Shown: positions 15,831-25,510, counted from the stretch's first letter. The stretch is DNA of 64,000 nucleotides from DASRAU01 sp035638075 (GCA_035638075.1 DASRAU010000043.1:62001-126000), one strand, 5' to 3'. The notes: generated from the sequence alone by a model not told the origin. Made by a program: numbers and translations.

Positions 15831-16804
15831 TGTAGCGCCGTCCCCTCGCCGACCCGCGGGTCGAGCAGCGGCAGGACCAGATCCACCAGCAGGCTGGCGA
15901 GGACGTAGGCCGCCGTCAGCACCAGCACGCACCCCTCGACGAGCGGCAGATCCCGGAGCGCGATGGCGCGCACCAGCGCCTTGCCCAGCCCGGGCCAGGC
16001 GAACACGAACTCCGTCGCGACCGCTCCTCCGAAGAGGCTCGCGAGCTGCAGGCCGAGGACGGTCACGACGGGAGGCAGCGCCCGCCGCAGCGCGTGCCGC
16101 ACGAAGACACCCGGCCGGCTGAGCCCGCGCGCCCGCGCCGCCACCAGCGACTCGGCGCCCGCCACGTCGAGGAGCGCCGCGCGGGTGACCCGCGCCAGTG
16201 CCCCGGCGAGGACGAGGGCGAGAGTCAAGGCCGGCAGCACGAGATGCCGCCACTCCGGAAGCCGCGCGCCGACGAAGGGCAGGACGATTCCGTCGAGGCC
16301 GTAGCCGGTCACCGGCAGCCAGCGCAGCCAGGAGGCGAAGGTCAGGATCAGGAGCAGCCCGAGCCAGAAGACCGGCGTCGAGGCCCCGACGAGCGCCAGC
16401 AGGAGGACGCCGACGTCGATGGCGCGCCCGCGGAACCAGGCGGCGAGCGTCCCGAGACCGATTCCCGCGACCGCCGCGAGCGCGAGGGCGGCCAGTCCCA
16501 GCGTCAGGGTCGGGATGGCGAAATCGCCGAGGATCGCGGTCACCGGTCTTCCCTGCGCGTACGACATCCCCAGGTCCCCGCGCAGCAGCCGCGCGATGTA
16601 GCGGGCGTACTGCGCCGGCGCGGGCTCGTCGAGCCCCCACTCCGCCCGCACTTCGCGCAGAATCTCGGGATCGACGGCGCGCGAGCCGGCGATGAGCCGC
16701 GCCGGATCCCCCGGCAGCGCGAACAGGAGCAGCCAGACGAGCGTGGCGGCCGCCAGGAGGACCGGCACCAGTCCCAGGAGTCGCCGCAGGAGATAGCCGC
16801 TCAC
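15827..16804 (-). CDS. Dipeptide/oligopeptide-type ABC permease (DppB-like)
   Basis: 325 residues, six predicted membrane helices, N-terminal form MSGYLLRRLLGLVPVLL typical of DppB/OppB. The EAA-like loop (ESLVAARARGLSRPGVFVRH) that contacts the ATPase is conserved. It sits 20 bases after the binding-protein gene and overlaps rlmN. No DppD/DppF ATPase genes accompany it. Confidence 0.9.
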   Translation of the reverse strand: MSGYLLRRLLGLVPVLLAAATLVWLLLFALPGDPARLIAGSRAVDPEILREVRAEWGLDEPAPAQYARYIARLLRGDLGMSYAQGRPVTAILGDFAIPTLTLGLAALALAAVAGIGLGTLAAWFRGRAIDVGVLLLALVGASTPVFWLGLLLILTFASWLRWLPVTGYGLDGIVLPFVGARLPEWRHLVLPALTLALVLAGALARVTRAALLDVAGAESLVAARARGLSRPGVFVRHALRRALPPVVTVLGLQLASLFGGAVATEFVFAWPGLGKALVRAIALRDLPLVEGCVLVLTAAYVLASLLVDLVLPLLDPRVGEGTALQ

Positions 16805-16824
16805 GGGCCGGGTTGAAGGTGCAA

Positions 16825-18468
16825 TCAGGAGGGCTTGTCGAGGCGCAGGCGTTCGAGCGGGATGCGGAACTCGCCGAGCGGTGTCGGCGTGACGCCCTTG
16901 ACGTACGGCTTGAAGAGCGTCATCGATCCGTAATAGTTGAGGAAGAGCATCGGGGCATCCTCCATCACGGCGAGGCGCTCCGCCTTGCGGTACAGGTCGG
17001 CGCGCGCCGCGGGCTCTCCGACGACGAGGGCGCGATCGACCAGGTCGTCGAAGGCGGGATTCCGGTAGCGGAAGTAGTTCCCCGCGGGGCCGATGTTCTT
17101 CGAGTGGAGGAGCGGGCGCAGCACGGCGTCGGCGTCGGGATAGTCGAGCGCCCAGCCGAAGCGGAACATCTGCGCCTCACCCGCCGTGTCGGCGGTTCCC
17201 TCCACCGCCTTGAGGTAGGCGCCCCAGTCGACTTCGCGCAGCGTCAGGTTGACGCCGATCTTGCGCAGGTCGGCCTGCACCTGCTCGGCGATGCGGCGGT
17301 TGTCGCCGCTGGTGTTGAACCACAGGGAGATCGGAGGCAGCCCGCGCCCGGCCGGGTAGCCGGCTTTTGCGAGCAGCGACCGCGCCTTCGCCTCGTCATG
17401 CGGATAGCCGGGAAGCTCGGGGTCGTACCCGGGGATCCCGGGCGGGATCAGGCCGCGTCCGGGAACGTTCGCGCCCGGCATCAGCGTGGTCCAGAGGTAC
17501 TCCTTGTCCACGGCGTAGTTGATGGCCTGGCGCAGCGCCACGTTGCCCTTGAAAGGGGCGCGATCGAGATTGAGGCCGATGTAGCCGACGCCGAGCAGGG
17601 GATAACGCAGCACCTCGGCCTGGATTTCGGGCGGCAGATCGGCCGGCACCTCGTCGAGAGAGTCGAGTCCACCCGCGCGGTACTCCTGGAACGCGGTGAC
17701 CTGGTTCTCCATGATGCGCACCTGCACGAGGTCCAGCGCCGGGCGGCCGTCGTAGTACTTGTCGAACGCGGCCATCTCGATCAGGCTCGCCGGCTCCCAG
17801 CGCACCACCTTGAACGGTCCGCAGCCGACGGGGGAGCGCAGGTATTTCTTCTCCGGGTCCTCGTAGACCTCGCGCGGCACGATCGAGGCGCCGCCCATCG
17901 TCAGCATCCCGAGGAAGGGTGCGAACGGCTTCTCGAGCCTCAACGCCACCGTGCGTGGATCCGGAGCGGTCATGCCTGCGACCGCGGTGGCCTTTCCCTC
18001 CGCGAAATCGAGCGCGCCGGCCACGGGCTCGAGCAGCCAGCGCCGCGGCGAGTGCGTTTCTTTTTTCAGGAGGCGCTCGAACGACCAGACCACGTCCTTC
18101 GCCTCGACGGCGCGGCCGTTGTGGAACACGATTCCGTCGCGCAGGTGGAAGGTGTACGTCAGGTGGTCCGGAGAGACGGTCCACGAGGACGCGACCGCGG
18201 GGACCACGGCGAGCGTCGCCGGATCCATCGCGACGAGTCCCCGGAACACGTTCATGATGACCGCCTCCGACAGGTTGTCGGTCATCTGGGCAGGGTCGAC
18301 CGTCGGCGGCTCCTCGCGCAGCCGGAATCGGAACACCTGGGGTGTGGCGGCAGAAGCGGGAGCCGCGCCCGCGGCCGCGGGGCCGACTTTGTCGCCGGAG
18401 CGCGATCCGCAGGCGGCGAGGAGCGCCGGCAGCGCCAGGACGGCGGTGGCGAGAAGAACCCTCCTCAT
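16825..18468 (-). CDS. Extracellular solute-binding lipoprotein, family 5
   Basis: 547 residues. Lipoprotein signal with lipobox LLAAC at about residues 16-20, then a family-5 (DppA/OppA) binding fold: EPPTVDPAQMTDNLSEAV near the mature N terminus, YTFHLRDGIVFHNG near 120, and VKGVTPTPLGEFR near the end. It would capture peptides or similar solutes in the periplasm. The ATG overlaps the stop of the DppC-like gene (ATGA). Confidence 0.92.
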   Translation of the reverse strand: MRRVLLATAVLALPALLAACGSRSGDKVGPAAAGAAPASAATPQVFRFRLREEPPTVDPAQMTDNLSEAVIMNVFRGLVAMDPATLAVVPAVASSWTVSPDHLTYTFHLRDGIVFHNGRAVEAKDVVWSFERLLKKETHSPRRWLLEPVAGALDFAEGKATAVAGMTAPDPRTVALRLEKPFAPFLGMLTMGGASIVPREVYEDPEKKYLRSPVGCGPFKVVRWEPASLIEMAAFDKYYDGRPALDLVQVRIMENQVTAFQEYRAGGLDSLDEVPADLPPEIQAEVLRYPLLGVGYIGLNLDRAPFKGNVALRQAINYAVDKEYLWTTLMPGANVPGRGLIPPGIPGYDPELPGYPHDEAKARSLLAKAGYPAGRGLPPISLWFNTSGDNRRIAEQVQADLRKIGVNLTLREVDWGAYLKAVEGTADTAGEAQMFRFGWALDYPDADAVLRPLLHSKNIGPAGNYFRYRNPAFDDLVDRALVVGEPAARADLYRKAERLAVMEDAPMLFLNYYGSMTLFKPYVKGVTPTPLGEFRIPLERLRLDKPS

Positions 18469-19370
18469 GCGGACACCGCGAGCCGCGGGTCGAACCGGTC
18501 GCGCAGCGCGTCCCCGAGCAGGTTGAAGCCGAGCACCGCGGCGAGGATCGCCAGCCCGGGCGCGAGCCCGGCCCACGGGCGCTGCAGGAAATGGATCTGC
18601 GCCTCGGCGATCATCGTCCCCCACGAGGGAATGGGCGGGCGCGCGCCGACGCCGAGAAACGACAGCCACGCCTCCATCAGGATGTTGCCGCCGAGTCCCA
18701 GCGTGGCGGCGACGAGAATCGGTCCGGAGGCGTTCGGGAGCAGGTGCCTCCCGAGGATGCGCAGCGCCCCGGCTCCCGCCGCCCGGGCGGCGCCGGTGTA
18801 GCTCTCGGACTTGAGCCGGCGGATCTCGCCGCGCACCAGCCGTGCGATGCCCGCCCAGCCGAGGCCCGCCAGGACGAAGAGCACCACGCCGGCCGAAGGG
18901 ACCGGCAGCGAGCGCAGGACCGGCACGCTCTCCGGCTCGGGGATCGCCGCGGCGACCGCCAAAGCGACGAGAGGCGACGGCAGCGCCAGCAGGATGTCGG
19001 CGCCGCGCATCGCGAAGGCGTCCACGAGCCCGCCGCGCAAGCCGGCCAGCGATCCGATCGCGATCCCGAGAGCCAGCGCCACCGCCTGGGCGCCGACCGC
19101 GACCACGAGCGAAAGGCGGGCGCCGAAGAGGACGCGCGAGACGAGATCGCGGCCCATGGCGTCGGTGCCGAAGGGATGATCCCGGTCCGGCGGCGTCGGA
19201 GGCGTCTGATCCCGCGGCGCGACCTGGGTGTACGGATCGGGAGCGAAGAGAGGGCCGACGACGGGGGCCGCCAGGGCGGCGAGGGTCACGAGACCGACGA
19301 GAGAGCCGCCCAGGAGCATCGCAACGGACGGCCGGGCGGAACGGAGGAGGCGGCGGGACTCCGTCGTCAC
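18465..19370 (-). CDS. Dipeptide/oligopeptide-type ABC permease (DppC-like)
   Basis: 301 residues, first gene of the cluster. N-terminal helix, then the family motif HPFGTDAMGRDLVSRVLFGARLSL-type segment (residues about 65-88) and the C-terminal EAWLSFLGVG and PSWGTMI motifs. Start codon GTG at 19370. The gene order (DppC-like, binding protein, DppB-like, rlmN) differs from the common binding protein-B-C-D-F order. Confidence 0.92.
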   Translation of the reverse strand: MTTESRRLLRSARPSVAMLLGGSLVGLVTLAALAAPVVGPLFAPDPYTQVAPRDQTPPTPPDRDHPFGTDAMGRDLVSRVLFGARLSLVVAVGAQAVALALGIAIGSLAGLRGGLVDAFAMRGADILLALPSPLVALAVAAAIPEPESVPVLRSLPVPSAGVVLFVLAGLGWAGIARLVRGEIRRLKSESYTGAARAAGAGALRILGRHLLPNASGPILVAATLGLGGNILMEAWLSFLGVGARPPIPSWGTMIAEAQIHFLQRPWAGLAPGLAILAAVLGFNLLGDALRDRFDPRLAVSA

Positions 19371-19470
19371 GCGCGTACGATAGGGACCGGCCCCGCAAAG
19401 CGCAAGAGGCGCGATTCTTGATCGAGGCGGAGGGGTGTGTTACGGTCCCGCGCATGCTGAAGGAACGGCC

Positions 19471-20169
19471 GTGGGGATCTCGACGATGACGCGCGAACAG
19501 TGGCGCTTCCTGGTCTCCGGGATCGTCTTCGGATTCCTGGTCGGTTACGTCGTCGCCTGGGGCGCCTTCGTGCCGCGCGTCACGCATGAGCCGGCCCCCG
19601 TTCCTGAAGCGGGGAACCTCGGCATGACCGGCGCCGTGATCGGCCCGGGCGGCGGTGGCGGTGCCGCGGGCGGCCCAAGCGGCGGCGGGGACGCGGCGCC
19701 GGCGGACGGCGGCGGCGGAGGAGGAGAAGAGCGCGGCGCGGTCATGGCGCGCGTCCTCCAGGAGCTCACCGCGCTCAAGCAGACGATCGAGAAGAATCCG
19801 AAGGATGTCCGCGCCCTGACGCGCCTGGGGAACTTCTACCAGGACGCCGGGAAGTTCGATCAGGCGGCCGACTACTACGCGCGCGCGCTGGCCGAGGATC
19901 CGAAGCAGGTGGATGTCCGCACCGACCGCGGCATCTGTCTTCGCGAGCTGGGGAAGCCCGACGAGGCGATCGCCGAGTTCCGCCGCTCGCTCGACATCGA
20001 TCCGAAGCACTGGCAGACCTGGCTCAATCTCGGAATCGTGAGCCTGTTCGACAAACACGATCCCGAAACCGCCGCCTCCGCCTTCGGCAAGGTGGAGGAG
20101 CTCCAGCCCAATTACCCCGGGCTCGCCGACCTCAAGGAAGAGGTCCGCAAAGCCCGGAATCCCGCCTGA
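19471..20169 (+). CDS. Membrane-anchored TPR protein
   Basis: 232 residues from GTG 19471, which has AAGGA six bases upstream; the ATG at 19486 is an alternative. A single helix (FLVSGIVFGFLVGYVVAWG) is followed by a Gly-rich linker (about 45-85) and three tetratricopeptide repeats, the clearest being ALTRLGNFYQDAGKFDQAADYYARAL-type units. The topology suggests a periplasmic TPR scaffold. It resembles cytochrome-c-biogenesis-type TPR proteins but no haem genes are nearby. Confidence 0.75.
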   Translation: MGISTMTREQWRFLVSGIVFGFLVGYVVAWGAFVPRVTHEPAPVPEAGNLGMTGAVIGPGGGGGAAGGPSGGGDAAPADGGGGGGEERGAVMARVLQELTALKQTIEKNPKDVRALTRLGNFYQDAGKFDQAADYYARALAEDPKQVDVRTDRGICLRELGKPDEAIAEFRRSLDIDPKHWQTWLNLGIVSLFDKHDPETAASAFGKVEELQPNYPGLADLKEEVRKARNPA

Positions 20170-20221
20170 AAAGCCGCCCGACCCCGGCGGAGCCTCCCCC
20201 TTTCCGGGGATGTCCGGACGT

Positions 20222-20249
20222 TTGACTTCCGGGTCCCGCGACCTACATT
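20222..20249 (+). promoter_or_regulatory. Sigma-70-type promoter
   Basis: TTGACT at 20222-20227, 16-base spacer, TACATT at 20244-20249, upstream of the large TPR gene that starts at 20292. Confidence 0.5.
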
Positions 20250-20291
20250 TGGACACGGTTTTTCGGGCGGACTTGCGCCCGCGGGGCACTG

Positions 20292-22919
20292 GTGATCGAC
20301 GACGAACTCCTGCAGGAACTCCTCGTCCGGGCCACCGGCCTCTACAACAATGGCGACTATCGCGGCGCCATCACGGCCTGGCGCGAGGCGCTGGCCGTCG
20401 ATCCCGCGAGCCAGAAGGCCAAGGAAGGGATCCAGATGGCGACGCTCCTGCTCGCCGACTGGGATCCCGCCACGTCCTTCGGCGCCCCGGAGCCGCCCCC
20501 GGCCGCCGACGGCGGCGGACCGCGCCCTTCGCAGACAAGGGAAGCCGACGCCCAGCGCATCGACGCCGGCGTGAAGCGCGTGCGCCGCCTGCTGCTCGAG
20601 CGCAAGTACTCCGAGGCGATCGAGGGGGCGCGCGGGCTGGTTCCGATCGATCCGGACTCGGAAGAGGTCCAGCGCCTGGTGGACGAGGCGCAGCAGGCCT
20701 TCGAGTCGGCCCCGTTCATCGACGAGCACCTGACGCTGACGCGCGAGCTCCTGGAGCAGGAGCGGCGCGACGAGGCCGAGGCCGAATGCCGCAAGGTGTT
20801 CACCCTCGACCCGGCGAATCCCGATGCGCATGCGCTCCTGGCCGAGATCCAGGGACGGGCGAAGGCTTCGGCCGCCGCCGCTCCCGAGCCGCCGGCCGGC
20901 GATCTCGGCGGCCGCACCATGCGGATCGATCGATCGCAGCTCCAGGCGTTCCAGATCGTCCCGGACGCCCCGGCGGCGCCCGGCGCGGACGACTCCGTCG
21001 AGACCGCGGCGGAGACCGAATCCTCCGACGCGTTCGGCGGAGACCTGGAGCTGGACCTGGCCGGGGCCGATCCCGCCGCCGCTCCGGAACCGGAAGCCGC
21101 CGCGGGGTCCGAAGCCGCGACGCCCGCGGATGCCGATGCAATCGAGTTCGGAGATCTGCCGGAACTTCCCGAGAACCTGACGGCCGCGGCCGGGGCCGCG
21201 GCGGAGCCCGAGCTCGATTTCCTTCCGGAAGAGTCGCTCGATCTCTCCGACGGCGCCGATGCCGCGGGACCAGCGACCACGGGAGCGGAGAGCACGGCCG
21301 CTGCGGACGCCGGAGTCGAAGCCCCGACGGAGCTTCCCCTGGCCGCCGACGAGCTGTCGCCTTCCGAGGCTGCGGCGGAAGCCCCCGAGACGGAGGCCGC
21401 CGCGCCGGAGGTGATCGAGGCGACCACGGTGGTGCCGCCCTCGGTCCGGCTGGTGGAGCGCAGCCCGGAAGGGCAGGCGGCCATCGATCGCCTGATGCAG
21501 CAGCTCGACGAGAACGAATCCGTCGAGTCGATCCCGCTCGCCCTGCCCACGCCGCCCTCGCCGGTCGCCTCCGCCGCGCCCAAAGCGCCGCCGGCGGCGG
21601 CGAAGGACGCAGCGCCGGCAAGCCGGCCGGCGACGCCGGGTGCCGGAGGAGGATGGGAACAGGAGCTCGAGAGCCTGAACCGGAAATCCGGGGAGCACGA
21701 GATCGTCGGGCGCGCGGCCGCGCGCGCGGCCGCTCCGTCGGCCTCGCCGGACGAGGATCTCGACCTGACCGCGCTGATGGGGGACGAGCTCGGGCCGCTG
21801 CAGGGTGCGCCGGCGCCCGAGGCGCGGCCGGTGGAGACGCCGATCGAAGTGCACGAGCCGACCGTTCCGCCCCCCTCCGTGATGGATGCGGAGCCGGGCG
21901 AGGCCCGGGCCGCCGTGGCGCGGGCCCGCGCGCAGGAGCGCGCCGCGCGCATCGCCGGCGCCGCCTCCGCGGGCGATCGCCGCGGACGCTCGATGACCAC
22001 CCTGTTCGCGCTGTGCGGGGTCGTGATCCTCGTCGCGGCGGCGGCGATCTGGTGGTTCTTCTTCCAGCCGCGCAATGCCATCGGCCGGTCGCAGCCGCCG
22101 ACGGCGGCGGCGCCGCCGTCCGCATCGTCGGGCCCGGCGCACGGCGCCGACGGACCGATCCCGACGCCGATCGGCTCGACCTCGCGCCAGCCCGACCCGG
22201 CCGCCCGGCAGAACGCGCCGCCCGGCGATGGGGCGGACGGCACCGCTCCCGCCAACACCGAGCCCGCTCCGGCAGGCGGTCCCGCCTCCGGCGCGCCCGC
22301 ATCGGGTTCCGCCCAGGCGCCGGCCACGAACAGCCCGTCAGCGAACGGATCCCCGAACACGGCCCCAACGGCCGCGCCCGCGCCCGCCACGCGCCCGCGC
22401 ACGGCGGAGGAACTGCGGGCCGAGACGGCGCAGCACCTCAGCGCCGGCAGGACTTTCCTCGCGCAGGCGAAGTGGCAGGACGCGCGGCGCGAGCTGGCCG
22501 CTGCGCTTCAGCTCGACCCGGTCAACTTCGAGTGCAAGGAGCTGCTGCAGCAGGCGCAGGCGAAGGTGGACCAGGAGACCAAGGTCCGCGGGGAGTACGA
22601 CGAGGCGCGCCGCCTGTTCCAGGACAAGGACTACCAGGGAACGCTCTGGAAGCTCTACCGGCTGCCGAAGGATCCGAGCTACGGGAACCTGGACGTGCCG
22701 ATCGCCAATTCCTGGTACAACTGGGCGGTCGTGGCGTTGAAGGGGGGCGATGCCACGACCGCCATCCAGAAGCTCAACGAGGTGCTGCAGGTGAACGCAG
22801 ACGACGCCGGCGCGCAGAAGATGATGGACGTCGCGTCGCAGTATTCGTCGCGCGCCAAGGACAAGGGCTTCTACGCGTTCGTGGATACGCTCCGCTTCCG
22901 GTCGTTCGACGGGAAGTAG
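20292..22919 (+). CDS. Large TPR protein with central transmembrane helix
   Basis: 875 residues from GTG. TPR-like helices occupy about 1-180. A long acidic Ala/Pro/Glu-rich disordered region follows (about 180-560), then one transmembrane helix (MTTLFALCGVVILVAAAAIWWFFF, about 567-590), a Pro/Ser/Gly linker, and a C-terminal TPR domain (about 695-865). The N-terminal half is therefore cytoplasmic and the C-terminal half periplasmic, or the reverse. This resembles scaffold proteins of gliding or pilus machines, but no such genes are adjacent. No family assigned. Confidence 0.75.
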   Translation: MIDDELLQELLVRATGLYNNGDYRGAITAWREALAVDPASQKAKEGIQMATLLLADWDPATSFGAPEPPPAADGGGPRPSQTREADAQRIDAGVKRVRRLLLERKYSEAIEGARGLVPIDPDSEEVQRLVDEAQQAFESAPFIDEHLTLTRELLEQERRDEAEAECRKVFTLDPANPDAHALLAEIQGRAKASAAAAPEPPAGDLGGRTMRIDRSQLQAFQIVPDAPAAPGADDSVETAAETESSDAFGGDLELDLAGADPAAAPEPEAAAGSEAATPADADAIEFGDLPELPENLTAAAGAAAEPELDFLPEESLDLSDGADAAGPATTGAESTAAADAGVEAPTELPLAADELSPSEAAAEAPETEAAAPEVIEATTVVPPSVRLVERSPEGQAAIDRLMQQLDENESVESIPLALPTPPSPVASAAPKAPPAAAKDAAPASRPATPGAGGGWEQELESLNRKSGEHEIVGRAAARAAAPSASPDEDLDLTALMGDELGPLQGAPAPEARPVETPIEVHEPTVPPPSVMDAEPGEARAAVARARAQERAARIAGAASAGDRRGRSMTTLFALCGVVILVAAAAIWWFFFQPRNAIGRSQPPTAAAPPSASSGPAHGADGPIPTPIGSTSRQPDPAARQNAPPGDGADGTAPANTEPAPAGGPASGAPASGSAQAPATNSPSANGSPNTAPTAAPAPATRPRTAEELRAETAQHLSAGRTFLAQAKWQDARRELAAALQLDPVNFECKELLQQAQAKVDQETKVRGEYDEARRLFQDKDYQGTLWKLYRLPKDPSYGNLDVPIANSWYNWAVVALKGGDATTAIQKLNEVLQVNADDAGAQKMMDVASQYSSRAKDKGFYAFVDTLRFRSFDGK

Positions 22920-22927
22920 GCGATCGA

Positions 22928-22942
22928 GGCCCGCGCCGGGCC
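22928..22942. terminator. Hairpin between convergent genes
   Basis: Perfect stem GGCCCG-CGC-CGGGCC between the convergent TPR and purH stop codons, without a strong T-run. It could serve both strands. Confidence 0.4.
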
Positions 22943-22949
22943 GTTCTTC

Positions 22950-24557
22950 CTAATGCCGGAAGTGCCGCAGGGCGGTGACGACCATGGCCATCCCGTGCTC
23001 GTCGGCGGCCGCGATGATCTCCTCGTCCCGGATCGACCCGCCCGGCTGAACGACGGCCGTCACGCCCGCCTTCGCCGCCTCGTCCAGGCCGTCGCGGAAG
23101 GGGAAGAACGCGTCGGAGGCGAGCACGCCGCCCGCCACGGGCTCCTGCGACTTGCCGACGGCGAGGCGCACCGAATCGACGCGGCTCATCTGGCCGGCGC
23201 CGACGCCGAGCGTGCGCTCGCCCCGCGCGATCACGATGGCGTTCGATTTGACGTGCTTGGCGACCTTCCACGCGAATGCAAGGGCGCGCCGTTCCTCCGC
23301 CGTGGGAGCGCGGCGCGTGACCACGTTCGCGGCCGCGACGTCCGCATTCCCGGTGTCGGCGTCCTGGACCAGGAGCCCGCCGGAGAGGCTGCGCAGGTCG
23401 AACGCCGGCGTGGCGGACGGATCCGGTGTTCCCGCTTCGAGCACGCGGAGCCCCGTCTTCGCCTGCAGCGCGTCGCGGGCTCCGGCGGCAATCGACGGCG
23501 CGATCAGGCACTCGAGGAAGATCCTTGCCGCCGCGGCCGCGCCGCCGGCGTCGAGCTCGCGGTTGAAGGCGACGATGCCGCCGAAGGCCGAGACCGGATC
23601 GGTCCGGCGCGCCTCCTCGAAGGCCTCGGCCAGCGTGGCGGCGCAGGCCACCCCGCACGGGTTGTTGTGCTTGACGATGACCGCGGCCGGCCGGTCGAAT
23701 TCCCGCACCAGGCGCCAGGCGGCGTCGAGATCGAGCAGGTTGTTGTAGGAGAGCTCCTTCCCCTGCACCTGGCGCGCCTGCGCCACGGACCCCGCGACGG
23801 CAGCGGGGGAGACGTACAGGGCACCCTTCTGGTGCGGGTTCTCCCCGTAGCGCAGCGACTGCTTCCGGGTGAACTCCAGGCGAATCGCCGGCGGGAATTC
23901 CGCCGCGCCCGGCGAGGCCGGGCCCGCTCCCGTGTCCTGCGTTCCGCCCGGCGGATCGAGGGCCGCGAAGCGGCGCGCCAGCGTGTCGCGGATGTCGGCG
24001 TCGTAGGCGGCGGTGTGCGCGAACGCCTTGGCGGCGAGCCGCCGGCGCGTCTCCTCCGAGAGGCCGCCGGTCTTCTCGATCTCGTCCAGGGCCGGGCCGT
24101 AGTCGGCCGGATCGACCAGAACCCCGACGGCGGCGTGGTTCTTGGCCGCGGAGCGGATCATCGCCGGGCCGCCGATGTCGATCATCTCGATGAGCTCGCC
24201 GAGCGGCGCATCGGGCCTGGCCGCGACGGAGCGGAACGGATAGAGGTTCACCACCGCCAGTCCGATGGGATCGATGGCGGAGCGCTCCAGATCGGCGCGA
24301 TGCGCGGGATCGGAGGGATCGCCGAGGAGCCCGCCGTGGATGCGCGGATGGAGCGTCTTGACGCGGCCCCCGAGGATCTCCGGCTGGCCGGTGTGCCGTG
24401 AGACCTCGGTCACCTCGAGGCCGTCGCGCCGCAGCGCCTCGGCCGTGCCGCCGGTCGAGAGAATCTGGAAGCCGAGAGAGGCGAGCCGGCGCGCCAGCGC
24501 GACGACACCGGTCTTGTCGTAGACGCTCACGAGGGCCCGGCGCGGCAGCGGCTTCAT
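22950..24557 (-). CDS. purH: Bifunctional AICAR formyltransferase / IMP cyclohydrolase
   Basis: 535 residues, full length. It catalyses the last two steps of purine synthesis. N-terminal MGS-like cyclohydrolase domain (VSVYDKTGVV, STGGTAEAL, GRVKTLHPRIHGG) and C-terminal transformylase domain with the KHNNPCG active-site motif (about 295) and SAFGGIVAFN. The ATG overlaps the stop of the upstream secreted-protein gene by 4 bases, an unusual partner for a purine gene. Confidence 0.97.
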   Translation of the reverse strand: MKPLPRRALVSVYDKTGVVALARRLASLGFQILSTGGTAEALRRDGLEVTEVSRHTGQPEILGGRVKTLHPRIHGGLLGDPSDPAHRADLERSAIDPIGLAVVNLYPFRSVAARPDAPLGELIEMIDIGGPAMIRSAAKNHAAVGVLVDPADYGPALDEIEKTGGLSEETRRRLAAKAFAHTAAYDADIRDTLARRFAALDPPGGTQDTGAGPASPGAAEFPPAIRLEFTRKQSLRYGENPHQKGALYVSPAAVAGSVAQARQVQGKELSYNNLLDLDAAWRLVREFDRPAAVIVKHNNPCGVACAATLAEAFEEARRTDPVSAFGGIVAFNRELDAGGAAAAARIFLECLIAPSIAAGARDALQAKTGLRVLEAGTPDPSATPAFDLRSLSGGLLVQDADTGNADVAAANVVTRRAPTAEERRALAFAWKVAKHVKSNAIVIARGERTLGVGAGQMSRVDSVRLAVGKSQEPVAGGVLASDAFFPFRDGLDEAAKAGVTAVVQPGGSIRDEEIIAAADEHGMAMVVTALRHFRH

Positions 24558-25342
24558 GGCTTTTCCGCCGCGCCCGCGGCGCTTTTCGGCGGCGCGGGAA
24601 CGGCGCCGGCGGTCATCGGCAGAGCTCCGGTCATGTCGCCCCCCGACTCGCGCCACAGGAGCGCCCAGACGCGCGCGATGTCGTTCACCGCCTGAGAATA
24701 GGCCAGCGCGCCGACCCCGAAAGGCACGGAACGCTCGTCCACCGCCTGCGGCGACACCGGCGTGCCGTCGTCCTTGAACGCCGGGGCGATGCGCGCGTAG
24801 GAGCGCACCGCGCGGCGCGCGCTCTCCAGCAGGTAAGGGCGCAGGTCGGCGCCATCGATGAGCGGCGCCGGCGCCGGGTCGAGGACGAACGGAATCTTGT
24901 CGAGCATGCGCTCCATGAGCTTGCGGTAGGCCTCGCGCACCAGCGGCTCGCGCGGATCGCTGTCGGAGGCGTTGAGCGGGAAGGACACGTCGGCGACCAG
25001 GTGGGCGAGCGCGCCGCACTCGTATGCGAAGCGCGGCAGCGTCCCTTTCTTCGAGAGAAGATCGCCCGCCTGCTTTTTCTTGAGGATCGCCGCGTCCGCC
25101 GCGAGCCCGCCGCCTTCGGCGCGCAGGAAGTGCACCTCCTCGTCCTCGTGTCTGGACGGATCCGTCATGCCCCGTTCCATCTCGCCCCGATGCTTCTTCA
25201 AAATCGCCACCAACCCCGGCGGCGCCACCCTCAGCGCATCCGAGATCATCCTCATCCGGGTCGGATTCGTCCACGCGAAGACGGATCCGGAGCAGAGCGA
25301 CAACACCGCGATGACGACCAACGGCACACGCAATCGGCTCAC
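24554..25342 (-). CDS. Secreted protein resembling zinc-dependent phospholipase C / S1-P1 nuclease
   Basis: 262 residues from GTG. The signal peptide ends SVFA, which would leave Trp as the first mature residue; in phospholipase C and S1/P1 enzymes the N-terminal Trp binds zinc. HEDEEVHFL and HLVADVSFPLN resemble the metal-binding His/Asp motifs of that fold (H-x3-D-x3-PL). The C-terminal 90 residues are unrecognised. The family link is inferred from these motifs only. TAGAAT lies 6 bases before the start, and the gene overlaps purH by 4 bases. Confidence 0.55.
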   Translation of the reverse strand: MSRLRVPLVVIAVLSLCSGSVFAWTNPTRMRMISDALRVAPPGLVAILKKHRGEMERGMTDPSRHEDEEVHFLRAEGGGLAADAAILKKKQAGDLLSKKGTLPRFAYECGALAHLVADVSFPLNASDSDPREPLVREAYRKLMERMLDKIPFVLDPAPAPLIDGADLRPYLLESARRAVRSYARIAPAFKDDGTPVSPQAVDERSVPFGVGALAYSQAVNDIARVWALLWRESGGDMTGALPMTAGAVPAPPKSAAGAAEKP

Positions 25343-25348
25343 GCGCGC

Positions 25349-25354
25349 ATTCTA
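25349..25354 (-). promoter_or_regulatory. -10 element (TAGAAT) for a leaderless transcript
   Basis: Minus-strand TAGAAT ends 6 bases before GTG 25342 of the secreted-protein/purH operon. Confidence 0.5.
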
Positions 25355-25472
25355 CATGCCGAACCCGACGGTCTTCGAGACGTGTTGTTCCAGTCGTGTC
25401 CCCGTCCCCGGCGGGGCCGATTCCTGTTCCCTCTGAGGCGGTGGCCAAGGAGATGGTTTGACGGCCGCCGCG

Positions 25473-25501
25473 TTGACAACAGCAAGGTCGGAGTGCAAGA
25501 T
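25473..25501 (+). promoter_or_regulatory. Promoter for a leaderless cold-shock message
   Basis: Perfect TTGACA at 25473-25478, 17-base spacer, CAAGAT at 25496-25501, then 9 bases to ATG 25511. There is no Shine-Dalgarno. Confidence 0.55.
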
Positions 25502-25510
25502 GCCGCACCG

